NCBI GenBank assembly: GCA_021785155.1
Contig: JAJYGE010000128.1
Span: forward strand, 1-18,759
Direction of reading: 5' to 3'
Length of the DNA: 18,759 nucleotides
Source: Planctomycetota bacterium
GTDB taxonomy: Bacteria > Planctomycetota > Phycisphaerae > WQYP01
The translations under genes were made by a program, and so were the position numbers. The notes under the pieces are model-generated. The model worked only from the letters and a program-made list of their open reading frames with translations. It was not told the origin of the DNA and did no database searches. Position 1 is the first letter of the stretch, and every line of letters begins with the position of its first letter. Of this stretch, positions 1-8,553 are shown piece after piece.

Positions 1-1308
1 ATCAGCGCGCCGATCCAGTGAATAAAATGTCTGCCCCAGATCAATGACGACATCTCCCCACCACAGTCCACGCTCACGGTCGGGGCAATCAGAATAGTTA
101 TCGCGCATGTTGACGTAAAGCGTCCGTTGCGCCCGTTTCCAGAGCTTATTCAGGGCCGGATCAGAGCTGGTAAAATGGCCCGCAAAATCACAATTGTAGC
201 CGCTTTCCCGATAGCCCAATTGTAAAATCTTGACACCTGTTGGAAGACTGTAGACGACATGTTCTCCGCTCATCCAGCCCAGGGATTCAAATTCCTGCAC
301 GCCCGACGTGGTCACGTACTGCGAACGCACGGAATAATCGCCCGGAAAATAGCGATCCGTTCGAATGTCGATAACCAATCCGGCTGGCGCATCGACCTTT
401 AGATAAGGCGTAACCTGCGCATCATAGGGAAGTTGGCACCAAACACGAGACCCGTTAAAGCTCTGGGGCAACTTCGATTGATTCAAAATAGACAGAACCG
501 GAAAACGTAAAGATTCCCCCGGGTTTAAGGCGGCAATGCGATGGTCATTGACGTAAGGCCGAATGCCGGCGTGTTTCCAGAACGCAACTGGCCGTCGTTT
601 AAGCGGTCCCCACGGTTGATCCCCGGCACTACCTTTTTCCATGGCCGATGGCCACGCTGAATCGTTAAAGTCCGTGTGGGTCCAGTTTGGAATATCCTTG
701 CGGGCATCAAAGTGGACATTCCATTCTGATAATCGGTAGTTGGGAACAGGCGGATCACTTGGGCCATAGGCCGGATGGGGCAGGGCCTTCCAATGGCGAT
801 TGCTGATGACTTGTATGCCCTCCATATCGGCATCAAAATAAAGTCCGCCCTGGCCACTGCTGACATGTGAAAAACCGCTTTTTCCCCAATACCAGACCAA
901 AATAGCGATGGTATTTTTTCCCGCAATGAGAAAAGGTGACACGTCCAATTGATCACAATATGTTTCACCCGGATGCGGACCGCGCTTGAGTCCGCCTTCA
1001 AACAGGGCCAACCTGCCATTCATCCAAAGCCAATACTTTGAATCAACCGCAATCGTGGCAATCGCGTGGGCCGGTGTGTGGGTTAGATTCCATGTGTGGC
1101 GAAAACACATCCACGTATTGACAGCACCGGCGTGGCGGTCCCATATCCATTGCGCTTCTATCGCGCGTGCCGTGGTCTGCAATGTTCCCCGCGACGCCAC
1201 GGCAGCAGCCACAGTACCAGCCAGAAACGTGCGCCGAGAGAGCCCAGTACCGCCAGCCGAATCCGGCATCGCAATCCACTCATCCGCTTTATCACTGCCG
1301 TCGTGCAT
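1..1308 (-). CDS. GH78-type alpha-L-rhamnosidase, Tat-exported, partial (3' end outside the window)
   Basis: Predicted secreted glycoside hydrolase that would remove terminal L-rhamnose from plant or algal glycans. The reading frame is open for 436 codons from the ATG at 1308 to the first base of the window, so the C-terminal half is missing. Residues 24-29 read SRRTFL, a twin-arginine signal followed by an alanine-rich hydrophobic stretch, which points to Tat export. The middle (about 60-390) is the beta-rich N-terminal part usual in the family, including a FDARKDIPNW segment. Residues 407-419 read DCPDRERGLWWGD, the family's catalytic-domain signature (other members have DCPQRDERLGWTGD). 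A GGAG lies 7 nt before the ATG. The gene starts 65 bp after the GH3 gene on the same strand, so the two probably share a transcript. The family call is firm; the exact substrate is inference. Confidence 0.85.
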   Translation of the reverse strand, partial: MHDGSDKADEWIAMPDSAGGTGLSRRTFLAGTVAAAVASRGTLQTTARAIEAQWIWDRHAGAVNTWMCFRHTWNLTHTPAHAIATIAVDSKYWLWMNGRLALFEGGLKRGPHPGETYCDQLDVSPFLIAGKNTIAILVWYWGKSGFSHVSSGQGGLYFDADMEGIQVISNRHWKALPHPAYGPSDPPVPNYRLSEWNVHFDARKDIPNWTHTDFNDSAWPSAMEKGSAGDQPWGPLKRRPVAFWKHAGIRPYVNDHRIAALNPGESLRFPVLSILNQSKLPQSFNGSRVWCQLPYDAQVTPYLKVDAPAGLVIDIRTDRYFPGDYSVRSQYVTTSGVQEFESLGWMSGEHVVYSLPTGVKILQLGYRESGYNCDFAGHFTSSDPALNKLWKRAQRTLYVNMRDNYSDCPDRERGLWWGDVVIDLGQTFYSLDRRAD

Positions 1309-1373
1309 AGACACACTCCATAATATACGTGGCCCCGCTCACGCCCGGCGGGTCGTGTTGCGTGCGGCCAGTA

Positions 1374-4300
1374 TCACCACATCACGGTGGCCCGCAGCGG
1401 CTCATCGGAACTGCTGGTACCCGCATCTACTTTGTACACACCCGGTGGCACAACCCAGGAATTTGTCGGACGGTCGAATGTCGCAAATTGCTTCCAGGTG
1501 AAATGCACGTTAATGGTTTTGGACTGCCCCGGTGCCAAGGTTACGCGTTGAAAGCCTTCCAATTTCTGAACCACCCGACTGTTGCCGTGTGGTGGATGCA
1601 CATAAAATTGTACCACTTCCGCCCCGGCGCGCCGGCCCGTATCGGTCACGGTCACGTGTGCGGTAATCATCCGTAGCCGGCCTGAACCATGGGAAGATAG
1701 TCTCAAATTGCGCAATGCAAATGTGGTGTAGGACAATCCGAATCCGAAGGGAAACAGCGGACGAATATGCTTGTAATTGTACCAACGGTATCCAACGTGG
1801 ATGCCTTCCACAAATTTGCACTGTGCGCCCACGCCGCTGGGGAAGCCCGCATAGGCCGGCTCCGCCTGCCAGCGATGGTTAAACACGCCCGGATAACCCG
1901 GAAAGTGATGATAGGCCGCTTCATTGCGCCAATACCGGCTGAAGGTGTCCGGTAAATGGCCACTGGGATCAATCTGGCCAAAGATAATTCTGGCAATGGA
2001 GATATTGCCGGTCTGCCCCGGATACCAGCCCCACAGCAAACCGGCAACATGGTGAATCCATTTTTCCATGCCCACACCCGCACCGGCATAAACCACGGCC
2101 ACGGTGTGCGGATTTAACATCGCCGCATCCCGCAAATATTCATTCTGCGGGCCGGTGAGATTGTACGGGCGGTCCGCCTGTTCCCGTTGGATGGTCTGAT
2201 TAAATCCCATACACGCAATGACGATATTCGCGCCGTGGATCATGCGCCGTTGCGCAGAAGTAAATAAGTGCACGGTTTTTCGCGGCATCCAGCCAAAGCC
2301 GATTACCGCTGGTTTATTCGCAAAACTGCGGTACACCACACGCACCTGATACGTTTCTCCGGCGTGTAGACGCAAGGTAGTCAGCGCCCCTTTGAGCGGA
2401 TGCACGGGGCTTTGCCAGAACGGGAGCCACAAATCAATAATCCGTCGGCCATCAAGATAAACTTCAGCCGATCCATTAACCGCGCAGATAAAGCTGTATT
2501 TCCCGTCGGTCGTCGGGTGAATTGCCGCTTTCCATACCACGCTGATGGGGGCTTTGCCAAGGGTGGCCTGGTGGGTTGCCGCGGTAATCGCCTTCATTAA
2601 ATTGACAGAGCCAGCATTGTCCGCGGCAACTGTATTGCCGTTCAATTCCAAAGTCGCATCCAGAGAAATATTCTGCTGGGTAATCTGCGTCGGCTTTCCG
2701 CCAAAGCCACCATTGGCATAGTAATCAGCCACCACGCCCGGCTTGCCATCAGGCGTGGTCAAAATCCCCTGACCCCAATATTGCTTATAGGTGTCATTCC
2801 ATGGTATGGCTGCGAGATGCACCTGTGAACCGGCTACCTGTTTCACGGCATCAAACAGCGTCAGCGGCGCGACCGCCGGCGTAACGTGAGAACTGCCACC
2901 CCCACCCGTGACCACTCTTGTGGCCCATGGCCCGATGAATACCACATTCATGCGACGGGAAGGATTCAGCGGCAGGAGGTGATCCTGATTTTTCAGCAAC
3001 ACCGTTCCCTCCGCCGCTATCTGATTTACCACGGCACCATCGCCCGCAGTATTGGTAGGGCGGTGATTAAATGGATTACCGGGATCATTGAAACCCATGG
3101 CCACAATCATTCGCAGAATCTCACGCGCCCGCTGATTAACCAAGGCGATCGATATCTTATGTTGATTCAAAAGGCGGCTGATTTTTGGCAACGCATAGGC
3201 GTGTGCGACGGGCATTTCCAAGTTCAGGCCCGCCTTCAGGCTATGCAGTGTGTTATACGCCCCACACCAGTCCGTCATGACCATACCCTTAAATCCCCAG
3301 TGCGTGCGCAGCACTGTGGTGAGGTTAAATGCGTTGGCTCCCGCGTAGTGGCCGTTAACCCAGTTGCAGGCGGTCATCAATGCCCAGGCATGTCCCTGCC
3401 GCACCGCCGCGCGGAACGGCGGAAGATAAATTTCCTCCAATGCCCGCCGACTGATGATGCAGTTGATCCATGGTCGCATGGTTTCAATTTCATTTCCGAC
3501 AAAGTGTTTACAGCATGCCGCAACATCCTCCGCTTGTAGTCCCTTGATATACGGTACGACCATCTGCGCGGCCAGAAATGGATCCTCGCCGCCAATATAT
3601 TCCATGCTGCGGCCATTTTGTGGTTGGCGGAGAATGTTCATCCCCGGTCCCAACAGAATGCCCACATGCTTGGCGCGTGCGTCAATGCCGATGTGCTGAC
3701 CCTCCAGGCGTGCGAGTTGTCTATTCCAGGAAGACGTTAAACATGGTGCCGCCGGATAGGCCGTTGATGGTCCCCACTCCACCAATCCCAAGGTTGCGTC
3801 ACTGCACCGGATGGGCGGAATGCCCAATTTCTTTATGGCGTTTAAATCCATGCCGCTTCCGCTGCCAGCAAGCAGCCGCACCTTGTCCGCCAACGTCATA
3901 CGCCGCAGCAGGGCTTCCGTCCGACGATTAATTTCACGTGCCGTCAGGCCGATGGGGGAATATTCAAACGCCCCGGCGGTCGTCCGTTTTTCCGTCGTTG
4001 GTGTCGCCAACACCACATCGGAAACATCCACGGTGCCGCCAACCATGGCGTTGGCCGGACTGGCATTTATAAATTCAACGGTGGTGGACGCCGATGCGGC
4101 GGTGAATTTAATCGAAAACACCTGGAAGGCCGTTTTTGTGATGGCCGGAAGGGCGCTAACAATGGTACGTCCCGTCGCGGCATTCGTGATGATGACTTTC
4201 AAACGATCCTTATTGTTCACAACATCACTGCCTCTTGCCGCCGCTGCGTAAGTGAGTGTATAGGTTTTTCCGGCAGTGGTTGCCACCGATTGTGATAGGG

Positions 4301-4688
4301 CGGTTCCAGTGCTTTGCAAAAATGCGAAGTCGCGCACGCCCGCCATGCGCTCAGGTGCGAAAGGGGAACCTGTTGTCGTATCAGCACCGTTGACACCGGC
4401 ATGGGAATTGGAATCGTTCCTCCAGCCCGCCGGCACCGCGGGATTGGGGCCAACCGAGTAACCGGGCGAAAGGGTATAAAGTTCGGCATTCGCCGAGAAG
4501 TCACCATTATTGATGATATTGGCCGCCGCCGCGTTGAAGCAGATCGTGCGCTCGCTGGCCGCCGGTACCAAAGCCGGACATGCCGTCAGCGCTGCAATTA
4601 CAGCCATGATCCCAACAATCCGTGCCGAAATTCGGCCCGCCAAAGGCAATGGGACAAACATGAAAAGACTCCTGAAAAGCGTTGACAT
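1374..4688 (-). CDS. GH3 beta-glycosidase with PA14 insertion and N-terminal carbohydrate-binding-like domain
   Basis: Large secreted glycoside hydrolase family 3 enzyme (1104 aa), probably a beta-glucosidase or beta-xylosidase acting on oligosaccharides outside the cytoplasm. In order: a hydrophobic export segment (about 25-47) that contains LTAC, a possible lipobox; an extra beta-rich domain (about 50-235) that resembles carbohydrate-binding modules; the GH3 barrel (about 255-500) with KHF at 394-396 and the nucleophile Asp473 in VMTDWCG; the GH3 C-terminal domain split by a PA14 domain (about 645-800, ADYYANGGF and AEVYLDGRRI); then a fibronectin-III-like end (about 1010-1100). Glu836 in QREQADRPYN fits the acid/base position. 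The ATG at 4688 is preferred because AAGGA lies 5 nt before it; an upstream GTG at 4712 has no good ribosome site. Whether it is a lipoprotein or a released enzyme cannot be told. Confidence 0.9.
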   Translation of the reverse strand: MSTLFRSLFMFVPLPLAGRISARIVGIMAVIAALTACPALVPAASERTICFNAAAANIINNGDFSANAELYTLSPGYSVGPNPAVPAGWRNDSNSHAGVNGADTTTGSPFAPERMAGVRDFAFLQSTGTALSQSVATTAGKTYTLTYAAAARGSDVVNNKDRLKVIITNAATGRTIVSALPAITKTAFQVFSIKFTAASASTTVEFINASPANAMVGGTVDVSDVVLATPTTEKRTTAGAFEYSPIGLTAREINRRTEALLRRMTLADKVRLLAGSGSGMDLNAIKKLGIPPIRCSDATLGLVEWGPSTAYPAAPCLTSSWNRQLARLEGQHIGIDARAKHVGILLGPGMNILRQPQNGRSMEYIGGEDPFLAAQMVVPYIKGLQAEDVAACCKHFVGNEIETMRPWINCIISRRALEEIYLPPFRAAVRQGHAWALMTACNWVNGHYAGANAFNLTTVLRTHWGFKGMVMTDWCGAYNTLHSLKAGLNLEMPVAHAYALPKISRLLNQHKISIALVNQRAREILRMIVAMGFNDPGNPFNHRPTNTAGDGAVVNQIAAEGTVLLKNQDHLLPLNPSRRMNVVFIGPWATRVVTGGGGSSHVTPAVAPLTLFDAVKQVAGSQVHLAAIPWNDTYKQYWGQGILTTPDGKPGVVADYYANGGFGGKPTQITQQNISLDATLELNGNTVAADNAGSVNLMKAITAATHQATLGKAPISVVWKAAIHPTTDGKYSFICAVNGSAEVYLDGRRIIDLWLPFWQSPVHPLKGALTTLRLHAGETYQVRVVYRSFANKPAVIGFGWMPRKTVHLFTSAQRRMIHGANIVIACMGFNQTIQREQADRPYNLTGPQNEYLRDAAMLNPHTVAVVYAGAGVGMEKWIHHVAGLLWGWYPGQTGNISIARIIFGQIDPSGHLPDTFSRYWRNEAAYHHFPGYPGVFNHRWQAEPAYAGFPSGVGAQCKFVEGIHVGYRWYNYKHIRPLFPFGFGLSYTTFALRNLRLSSHGSGRLRMITAHVTVTDTGRRAGAEVVQFYVHPPHGNSRVVQKLEGFQRVTLAPGQSKTINVHFTWKQFATFDRPTNSWVVPPGVYKVDAGTSSSDEPLRATVMW

Positions 4689-4726
4689 AAGTATCCTTAA
4701 CCACTGTGGCACTTACATTGTCTATT

Positions 4727-4767
4727 CTTCCAGCCGGAAGCGGCATGAAGCCGACGGGATAACCGTC
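4727..4767 (-). promoter_or_regulatory. Three abutting short hairpins in the GH3 leader
   Basis: Within the 250-bp gap before the GH3 gene, three perfect inverted repeats lie end to end: CTTCC-AGCC-GGAAG (4727-4740), CGGC-ATGAA-GCCG (4741-4753) and GACGG-GATAA-CCGTC (4753-4767), given as plus-strand sequence. In the transcript they would sit 39-80 nt before the ATG. No clear promoter was found in the gap. They could be a structured 5' leader or binding sites; the role is unknown. Confidence 0.45.
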
Positions 4768-4938
4768 CATCGCCGCTGGTGCTCTGTCACGCCTAACTCC
4801 AAGTGAAGCCTAATGGCTCAAGGTAAAAAAGACAACCCTCCTTTTCGTTTGTGGAAAATGATTTTATGATTGCTCGGACAGTCTCTTGGTGCGCTGTTAC
4901 GGGTCCGGCAGGGAAGGGGGCGCGGTTAGACGGGTGGG

Positions 4939-6234
4939 TCATGCCTCCGGGGCCAGTTCATCCAGACTTTCCACCTTTTGGCGATGATAGGTTCCGCGCA
5001 CCACCCAATATGCGCCCAGCAGGTTCCAACTTATTGGCAGGAAACGTATGGCCTGCGCCAAGGCGAAAGCCTGACTGGCCGTGTCCACCCCGCGCGTAAC
5101 GAAAAAGTGCAGCAGAATGGCATCCATAACACCAATACCCTGGGGCGGCACAATCGGCAGACTCGCCGCCAGAGCCGCCACCGGAATATAGGCCATAAAA
5201 CAGCCGAAGGACGCATGCATGCCGAAAGCCCGTCCCGCCAGAAAGCCGGCGACAGGCAAAACCGCCTGGGATATGACACTGGCCGTCAAAGTCATGGCGA
5301 CCACACCCGGATGCTCGCGATAGACCCGCAACGTACGATCAGCGTGTTTTACAAATTCCGGCAACGGCAGGCGTTCAATCAGGGCGTCAAGATGAAAAAC
5401 TTTCCGCAAGCGCGTTGAAAAATAGACCAATCCGCCCACAAGCGTAAGTCCCAGCAGCCCACCGATAAGCCACAGCACATGTACCAGCACCGGATCGGAA
5501 ACATTTTTACCGGATGGGGAATAATGATTCACCGTCAGTTGCACCGCCGCCGCCACACCAGCCACCATCATTAAGCCGATTAATCCGATGACCCGATCCA
5601 GAATAACCGTCACAGCGCTTTTGGTCTTTTGGCCGGTGATGCGGCCCGTGTAAATAATTTTGACAATATCCCCGCTGGTGGTGCCGGGAAGAAAGGTGGA
5701 ATAAAATTGTCCGACAAATGTTAGCGTCAGACATCGGCCATAAGGCAGATTCATGTCCTGCACCAGCATGAGTTGCCGCCAGCGCCACGCGGTAATGAAA
5801 AACGGCAGCCCCAGCAGCAGCAATGCCGCCAGAAGCGGCAGTGGTTTAGCCCGACGCAGCAGATGTGGCAGCCCCAGCGCCACCGATGGTTGGCCATGCG
5901 CCTCCTGCAGATAATTGCCCGGAACCGCCAGCAAATCCGGAAAATCAATCGGAGCTTTGGTAGCCACGGCGGTTATCAACTGTCCATGGGGCAGGCGCAC
6001 CGATATTTTTTGATGCTGAAATTTCAGCGTATATAAATTGTCGTGATGGGCCAGCAGGGTCAGCCGCGTGTTATGCACAAAGGTAACATTGCGGATGATC
6101 TGCCCTTTTTTGATGATCGCCTGATCATTCCACGCGATATGGGAAATCACATACCAAAGCCCCACCACCGCAATCAGAAGTTTGATCAGGGTAATGACAA
6201 TTTTTCGGATGGGGTGCGATTTTGTCGGTGTCAT
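4939..6234 (-). CDS. YbhN/LPG-synthase-TM (flippase-like) integral membrane protein
   Basis: Polytopic inner-membrane protein of 431 aa from the family that includes the transmembrane part of lysylphosphatidylglycerol synthase and YbhN. Members are often annotated as flippase-like and linked to lipid or polyprenyl-glycan transport. Family hallmarks seen: WRWRQLM (150-156), FLPGTTSGDIVKI (181-193), LDRVIGL (212-218) and PPQGIGVMDA (362-371). One membrane segment lies near the N-terminus (about 12-31), then a soluble loop of about 100 residues, predicted extracytoplasmic, that is longer than in simple members, then the main membrane bundle from about 130. It starts 30 bp after the pyrE stop and is probably cotranscribed with it; no functional link is evident. 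The ribosome site before the ATG is weak (GGATCGC). The transported molecule is unknown. Confidence 0.85.
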   Translation of the reverse strand: MTPTKSHPIRKIVITLIKLLIAVVGLWYVISHIAWNDQAIIKKGQIIRNVTFVHNTRLTLLAHHDNLYTLKFQHQKISVRLPHGQLITAVATKAPIDFPDLLAVPGNYLQEAHGQPSVALGLPHLLRRAKPLPLLAALLLLGLPFFITAWRWRQLMLVQDMNLPYGRCLTLTFVGQFYSTFLPGTTSGDIVKIIYTGRITGQKTKSAVTVILDRVIGLIGLMMVAGVAAAVQLTVNHYSPSGKNVSDPVLVHVLWLIGGLLGLTLVGGLVYFSTRLRKVFHLDALIERLPLPEFVKHADRTLRVYREHPGVVAMTLTASVISQAVLPVAGFLAGRAFGMHASFGCFMAYIPVAALAASLPIVPPQGIGVMDAILLHFFVTRGVDTASQAFALAQAIRFLPISWNLLGAYWVVRGTYHRQKVESLDELAPEA

Positions 6235-6264
6235 GCGATCCAGTCATTCATACGCGGTTGAAGG

Positions 6265-6786
6265 TCAAATCCCCAGATCCTGCCGGGTTAAAATCGATTC
6301 AAACATAAAACCCGCGGATTCAATGTTTTCCCGCGCGCCTTCCTGGCGATCTATGACCGCAATTATTTTTTCCACCTGGGCCCCGGCGGCAGTTATGACC
6401 TTGGCCGCTTCCAGTACCTGCCCGCCGGTGGTGGCGATATCCTCAACCAGCAGCACGGTATCACCGGCTAGAAGGGCACCTTCAATGAGTTTGCCGGTGC
6501 CGTAATCTTTTTTGGAATTTCGCACGATAAAAAATGGCAATCCCGCCGCCAGTGACGCCGCAGCGGCCAACGCCACGCCCCCCAGCTCCGCCCCCGCAAG
6601 GCGCGTGGTCAACGGGGAACGCGCCGCAGCCATGCGGGCACCTAGGGCCGCAAGAATGTCCGGCTGTGTTTCAAAGAGATATTTATCCATGTAATATTTG
6701 GATTTTCTGCCCGAGCGCAGTGTAAAATCACCTTCCAGATAGGCAACTTCTTTGATTCGGGCGGCCAATTGTGATTTATCGAGCAT
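6265..6786 (-). CDS. pyrE: Orotate phosphoribosyltransferase
   Basis: Cytoplasmic enzyme of de novo pyrimidine synthesis that joins orotate to PRPP to give OMP. The 173-aa length is normal for the short bacterial form. The PRPP-binding motif VLLVEDIATTGG is at 111-122, the mobile catalytic loop RNSKKDYGTGKLIEG at 89-103, and an FTLRSGRKS start at 21-29 is typical. The family usually has His-Gly in the loop; here it is Tyr-Gly (KDYGTG). The start is set by AAGGAG 8 nt before the ATG. It is the first gene of a probable two-gene unit with the membrane protein downstream. No other pyrimidine gene is in the window. Confidence 0.95.
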   Translation of the reverse strand: MLDKSQLAARIKEVAYLEGDFTLRSGRKSKYYMDKYLFETQPDILAALGARMAAARSPLTTRLAGAELGGVALAAAASLAAGLPFFIVRNSKKDYGTGKLIEGALLAGDTVLLVEDIATTGGQVLEAAKVITAAGAQVEKIIAVIDRQEGARENIESAGFMFESILTRQDLGI

Positions 6787-6818
6787 TATAAAAACTCCTT
6801 AAATAACATTGGTGGCGA

Positions 6819-6824
6819 ATTATA
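6819..6824 (-). promoter_or_regulatory. Probable -10 box of the pyrE promoter
   Basis: On the minus strand TATAAT (plus-strand ATTATA) lies about 32 nt before the pyrE ATG. No good -35 box is visible at 16-18 nt; that position is overlapped by a repeated 16-bp site described separately, so an activator could replace a -35. This is a composition-based call. Confidence 0.45.
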
Positions 6825-6832
6825 GCGATTTT

Positions 6833-6913
6833 CGACCATTGCGCACGGTTTTGACCGAGCCGGGTCCGGCCCGTGAACGATTATGCTTTCTGTTCCGCGG
6901 CCATTGCGCACCG
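6833..6913 (-). repeat. Two direct copies of a 16-bp site upstream of pyrE
   Basis: CGACCATTGCGCACGG (6833-6848) and CGGCCATTGCGCACCG (6898-6913) differ at two positions and are 65 bp apart, about six helical turns. The proximal copy covers the expected -35 region of pyrE. The pair looks like a binding site for a regulator, but no partner gene is known. Confidence 0.4.
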
Positions 6914-7337
6914 AATCGCAATCCGGTGGATGGTCCGGAGGTACGGACGGTTCGTCGATACATGAACAATACTGAATAGTACCGATCAAAGGCACGACGG
7001 GAATTCCCAGCGCGGCTCCGCCGCAACCAAAACGTCTTATCCACAGATTTCACGGATTTTCACAGATTTGTGCCGGCTCGCCACGGGAAAATGTTTACCA
7101 CAATAACACGGATTTTTGGAAGACCGTGCCGAAAAAGGTTCCTAAGAAATCTTTGCGCACGACGAAGAAATTGACGGATTGTGGCACAAGGAGGCAGAAG
7201 AGGTAACCGAGGAACGTGATGGGGGGGACGACGAGCCAGCGAACAATGAATAACACTGATAATACTGATAATGCTATCATAACGTATTATTTATAAACAA
7301 CTTATGAATTATGTTAATAAATAATAATTTTTTTCAC
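6914..7337. other. Gene-free spacer
   Basis: No convincing coding region on either strand. The stretch holds short direct repeats (CACAGATTT twice, at 7041-7070), a single TTATCCACA matching a DnaA box (7037-7045), and a run of AT-rich sequence from about 7250 to 7337 next to the promoter that follows. An acidic open frame without a start codon (7146-7253) may be a gene remnant but is too short to call. Confidence 0.4.
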
Positions 7338-7366
7338 TTGACACACATCTGAAGATGATGTATACG
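7338..7366 (+). promoter_or_regulatory. Strong sigma-70-type promoter with an inverted repeat in the spacer
   Basis: TTGACA (7338-7343), a 17-bp spacer and TATACG (7361-7366) match the housekeeping consensus closely, with an AT-rich block just upstream that may act as an UP element. The spacer contains CATCT-GA-AGATG, an inverted repeat placed like an operator. Transcription would start near 7373 and read toward the sigma-like gene 370 bp away. Confidence 0.65.
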
Positions 7367-7372
7367 AACCTA

Positions 7373-7741
7373 TAAGGTCAAGGGAGTGACCGGGAGCGTT
7401 ATGGGCTGATTTGGCCTGTGACATCTCAAGAAAAAGCGTGTTGATAATCAAAGTCGGGGGTCGTTGCGTCATGTTTACCGTGTACGCGGTAAATCATGAA
7501 GATCGCATCTCATGGCAAGATGGCGCGGCCAATAGCCTGTTCAGGTATTGGTCGGTAGTGCCATTCGCCGCACGAGGGCCCTGCTCCACCCGTAATGACC
7601 GATGGAACAGGGCACTAGCACCGAGCTGGCGATTGGATTATTCCAATCGGAGGCGCGGTGGACGATGCGGATAATTTTGCCCGCCGGGGTCTCATGTTGT
7701 GATTCTCCGGGTGAAGATGATTTCTGGGAGGTTTGACAGCG
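7373..7741 (+). promoter_or_regulatory. Long structured leader upstream of the sigma-like gene
   Basis: No convincing coding sequence lies between the promoter and the sigma-like gene. Several stems can form in the predicted transcript: GGTCA-AGGGAG-TGACC right at the 5' end (7376-7391); TTTACCG...CGGTAAA, extended by ATG/CAT around one bulged base (7471-7497); GCCCTGCTCC...GGAACAGGGC with one mismatch (7578-7613); and the GATTGGA palindrome (7631-7648). The last 70 bp are a diverged version of the leader found before the anchored-protein genes. It matches no riboswitch class I can name. Confidence 0.45.
7631..7648 (+). promoter_or_regulatory. Inverted repeat GATTGGA-N4-TCCAATC, copy 1
   Basis: A perfect 7-bp palindrome with a TTAT centre, 93 nt before the sigma-like start. 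The core TTGGA-N4-TCCAA recurs before proteins A and C at a similar distance. It may be an operator or an RNA stem. Confidence 0.5.
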
Positions 7742-8242
7742 ATGTTGGCGCGTATGAATGCGGTGAAGCGGTGCCTGACGCGGGCCCGGCGCTGGAAAGC
7801 GCCCCCCAATTGGTCGCGGCACCAGTGGTTGGAGGAGGTGGCGGCTCAGGCGGAATTGGCGGCAGCGGTTGAGTTTCCGATGGCCGGCAAACCGTCTGCG
7901 GTGCCTGTAAACGCCAACACGTTCGAAAGCCGAATTCTCAATGACGTATTAAAGCGCTATCGTCAGGAATGTTCGTTTTGCTGGCATTGTGGGCGGCGTT
8001 TGACTGGTGAGCCGGCTGAAGAAGCGGAAAATCTGGACGATGCCGTCGGCCCGATGGTGCTGCGGCTGGCGGGCGCTGTGGCGCAGCTTGCGGAACCGAA
8101 CCGGCGGCTGATTAAACTGCTGTATTGGCAGCACCGCACCGAATCGGAGGTGGCCGCGGATTTTGGCGTCAGCCAGCAGGCGATCAACAAACGCAAGCGG
8201 CGGATTTTTGCGCAGCTTGCCGATGTCCTGAAAAAAGGGTAA
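7742..8242 (+). CDS. Planctomycete-type small sigma-70-like regulator (region 4)
   Basis: Probable RNA polymerase sigma or sigma-like factor of 166 aa. The C-terminal 50 residues form a clear region-4 helix-turn-helix (about 115-165, with EVAADFGVSQQAINKRKRRI), which would contact a -35 element. The N-terminal part has RARRWKAPPNWSRHQWLEE (14-32) and KRYRQECSF (71-79), a pattern I associate with planctomycete sigma-like proteins that have a poorly conserved region 2. A CWHC pair (80-83) sits between the two halves. The ATG at 7742 is chosen because GGGAGG lies 10 nt upstream; a TTG at 7733 is too close to that site. The gene follows a long structured leader and precedes four anchored secreted proteins on the same strand, two or three of which share parts of its leader. 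Control of those genes is inference. Confidence 0.7.
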   Translation: MLARMNAVKRCLTRARRWKAPPNWSRHQWLEEVAAQAELAAAVEFPMAGKPSAVPVNANTFESRILNDVLKRYRQECSFCWHCGRRLTGEPAEEAENLDDAVGPMVLRLAGAVAQLAEPNRRLIKLLYWQHRTESEVAADFGVSQQAINKRKRRIFAQLADVLKKG

Positions 8243-8251
8243 CGATTCATT

Positions 8252-8323
8252 ACAGGTGGCCGACAACCTGTGGTACAGATTTTCTTGCCTGCGTTCATTA
8301 CCACCGCAGACTGGAAAGTCTGC
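8252..8323 (+). repeat. Two small palindromic repeats of a dispersed type
   Basis: ACAGGT-N8-ACCTGT (8252-8271) and GCAGACT-GGAA-AGTCTGC (8306-8323), a 7-bp stem with a GGAA tetraloop, each followed by a similar tail (GGTACA, ACTACA). Palindromes of this form are, from memory, common between genes in planctomycete and verrucomicrobial genomes and often cause false ORF calls. One of them may end transcription of the sigma-like gene. Confidence 0.5.
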
Positions 8324-8342
8324 ACTACAAAAGACAACCATG

Positions 8343-8413
8343 CGGTAGAGGCCCGATGAAAAAGGTATTCTGCCCTTTGGCCGGTTGTAAAAATCGGCCA
8401 CCATGAAATTATA
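8343..8413 (+). repeat. 71-bp intergenic repeat, copy 1
   Basis: Starts CGGTAGAGGCCCGA and ends AATTATA; copy 2 is at 9473-9544 after gene A. Both contain the stem GGCCGGTT-GTAAA-AATCGGCC (here 8379-8399; 8 bp with one G-T pair). The copies differ at a handful of bases but keep the stem. It lies downstream of a gene in both cases, so it may work as a transcription end or processing site. Confidence 0.6.
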
Positions 8414-8553
8414 TTATCAGGGGGAACCAGCGGCGGCGAAAATCTACCGCCCACTGGTCGCAAATCAGCGAGCAGAATTGCTGCCCTGCCGCAGTGTGTT
8501 GCGTGGAGCGAGGTAGGAAGTAATCAACGGTGGGGCAGAGGCCGCTTTGGCAG

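Noticed and set aside
525..1279. Open frames on both strands inside the GH78 region
   Set aside because: The uninterrupted frame with a Tat signal and rhamnosidase signature covers the whole stretch; the others are antisense or shifted shadows.
7037..7070. TTATCCACA, a perfect DnaA box, near CACAGATTT repeats, as a possible replication origin
   Set aside because: Only one box, no dnaA or dnaN nearby, and the surrounding CACAGATTT repeats are common low-complexity intergenic sequence.
7146..7253. Acidic open frame EEIDGLWHKEAEEV as a decayed antitoxin gene
   Set aside because: No start codon, 35 codons, and resemblance to addiction-module proteins rests on a few residues. Could be a relic but cannot be supported.
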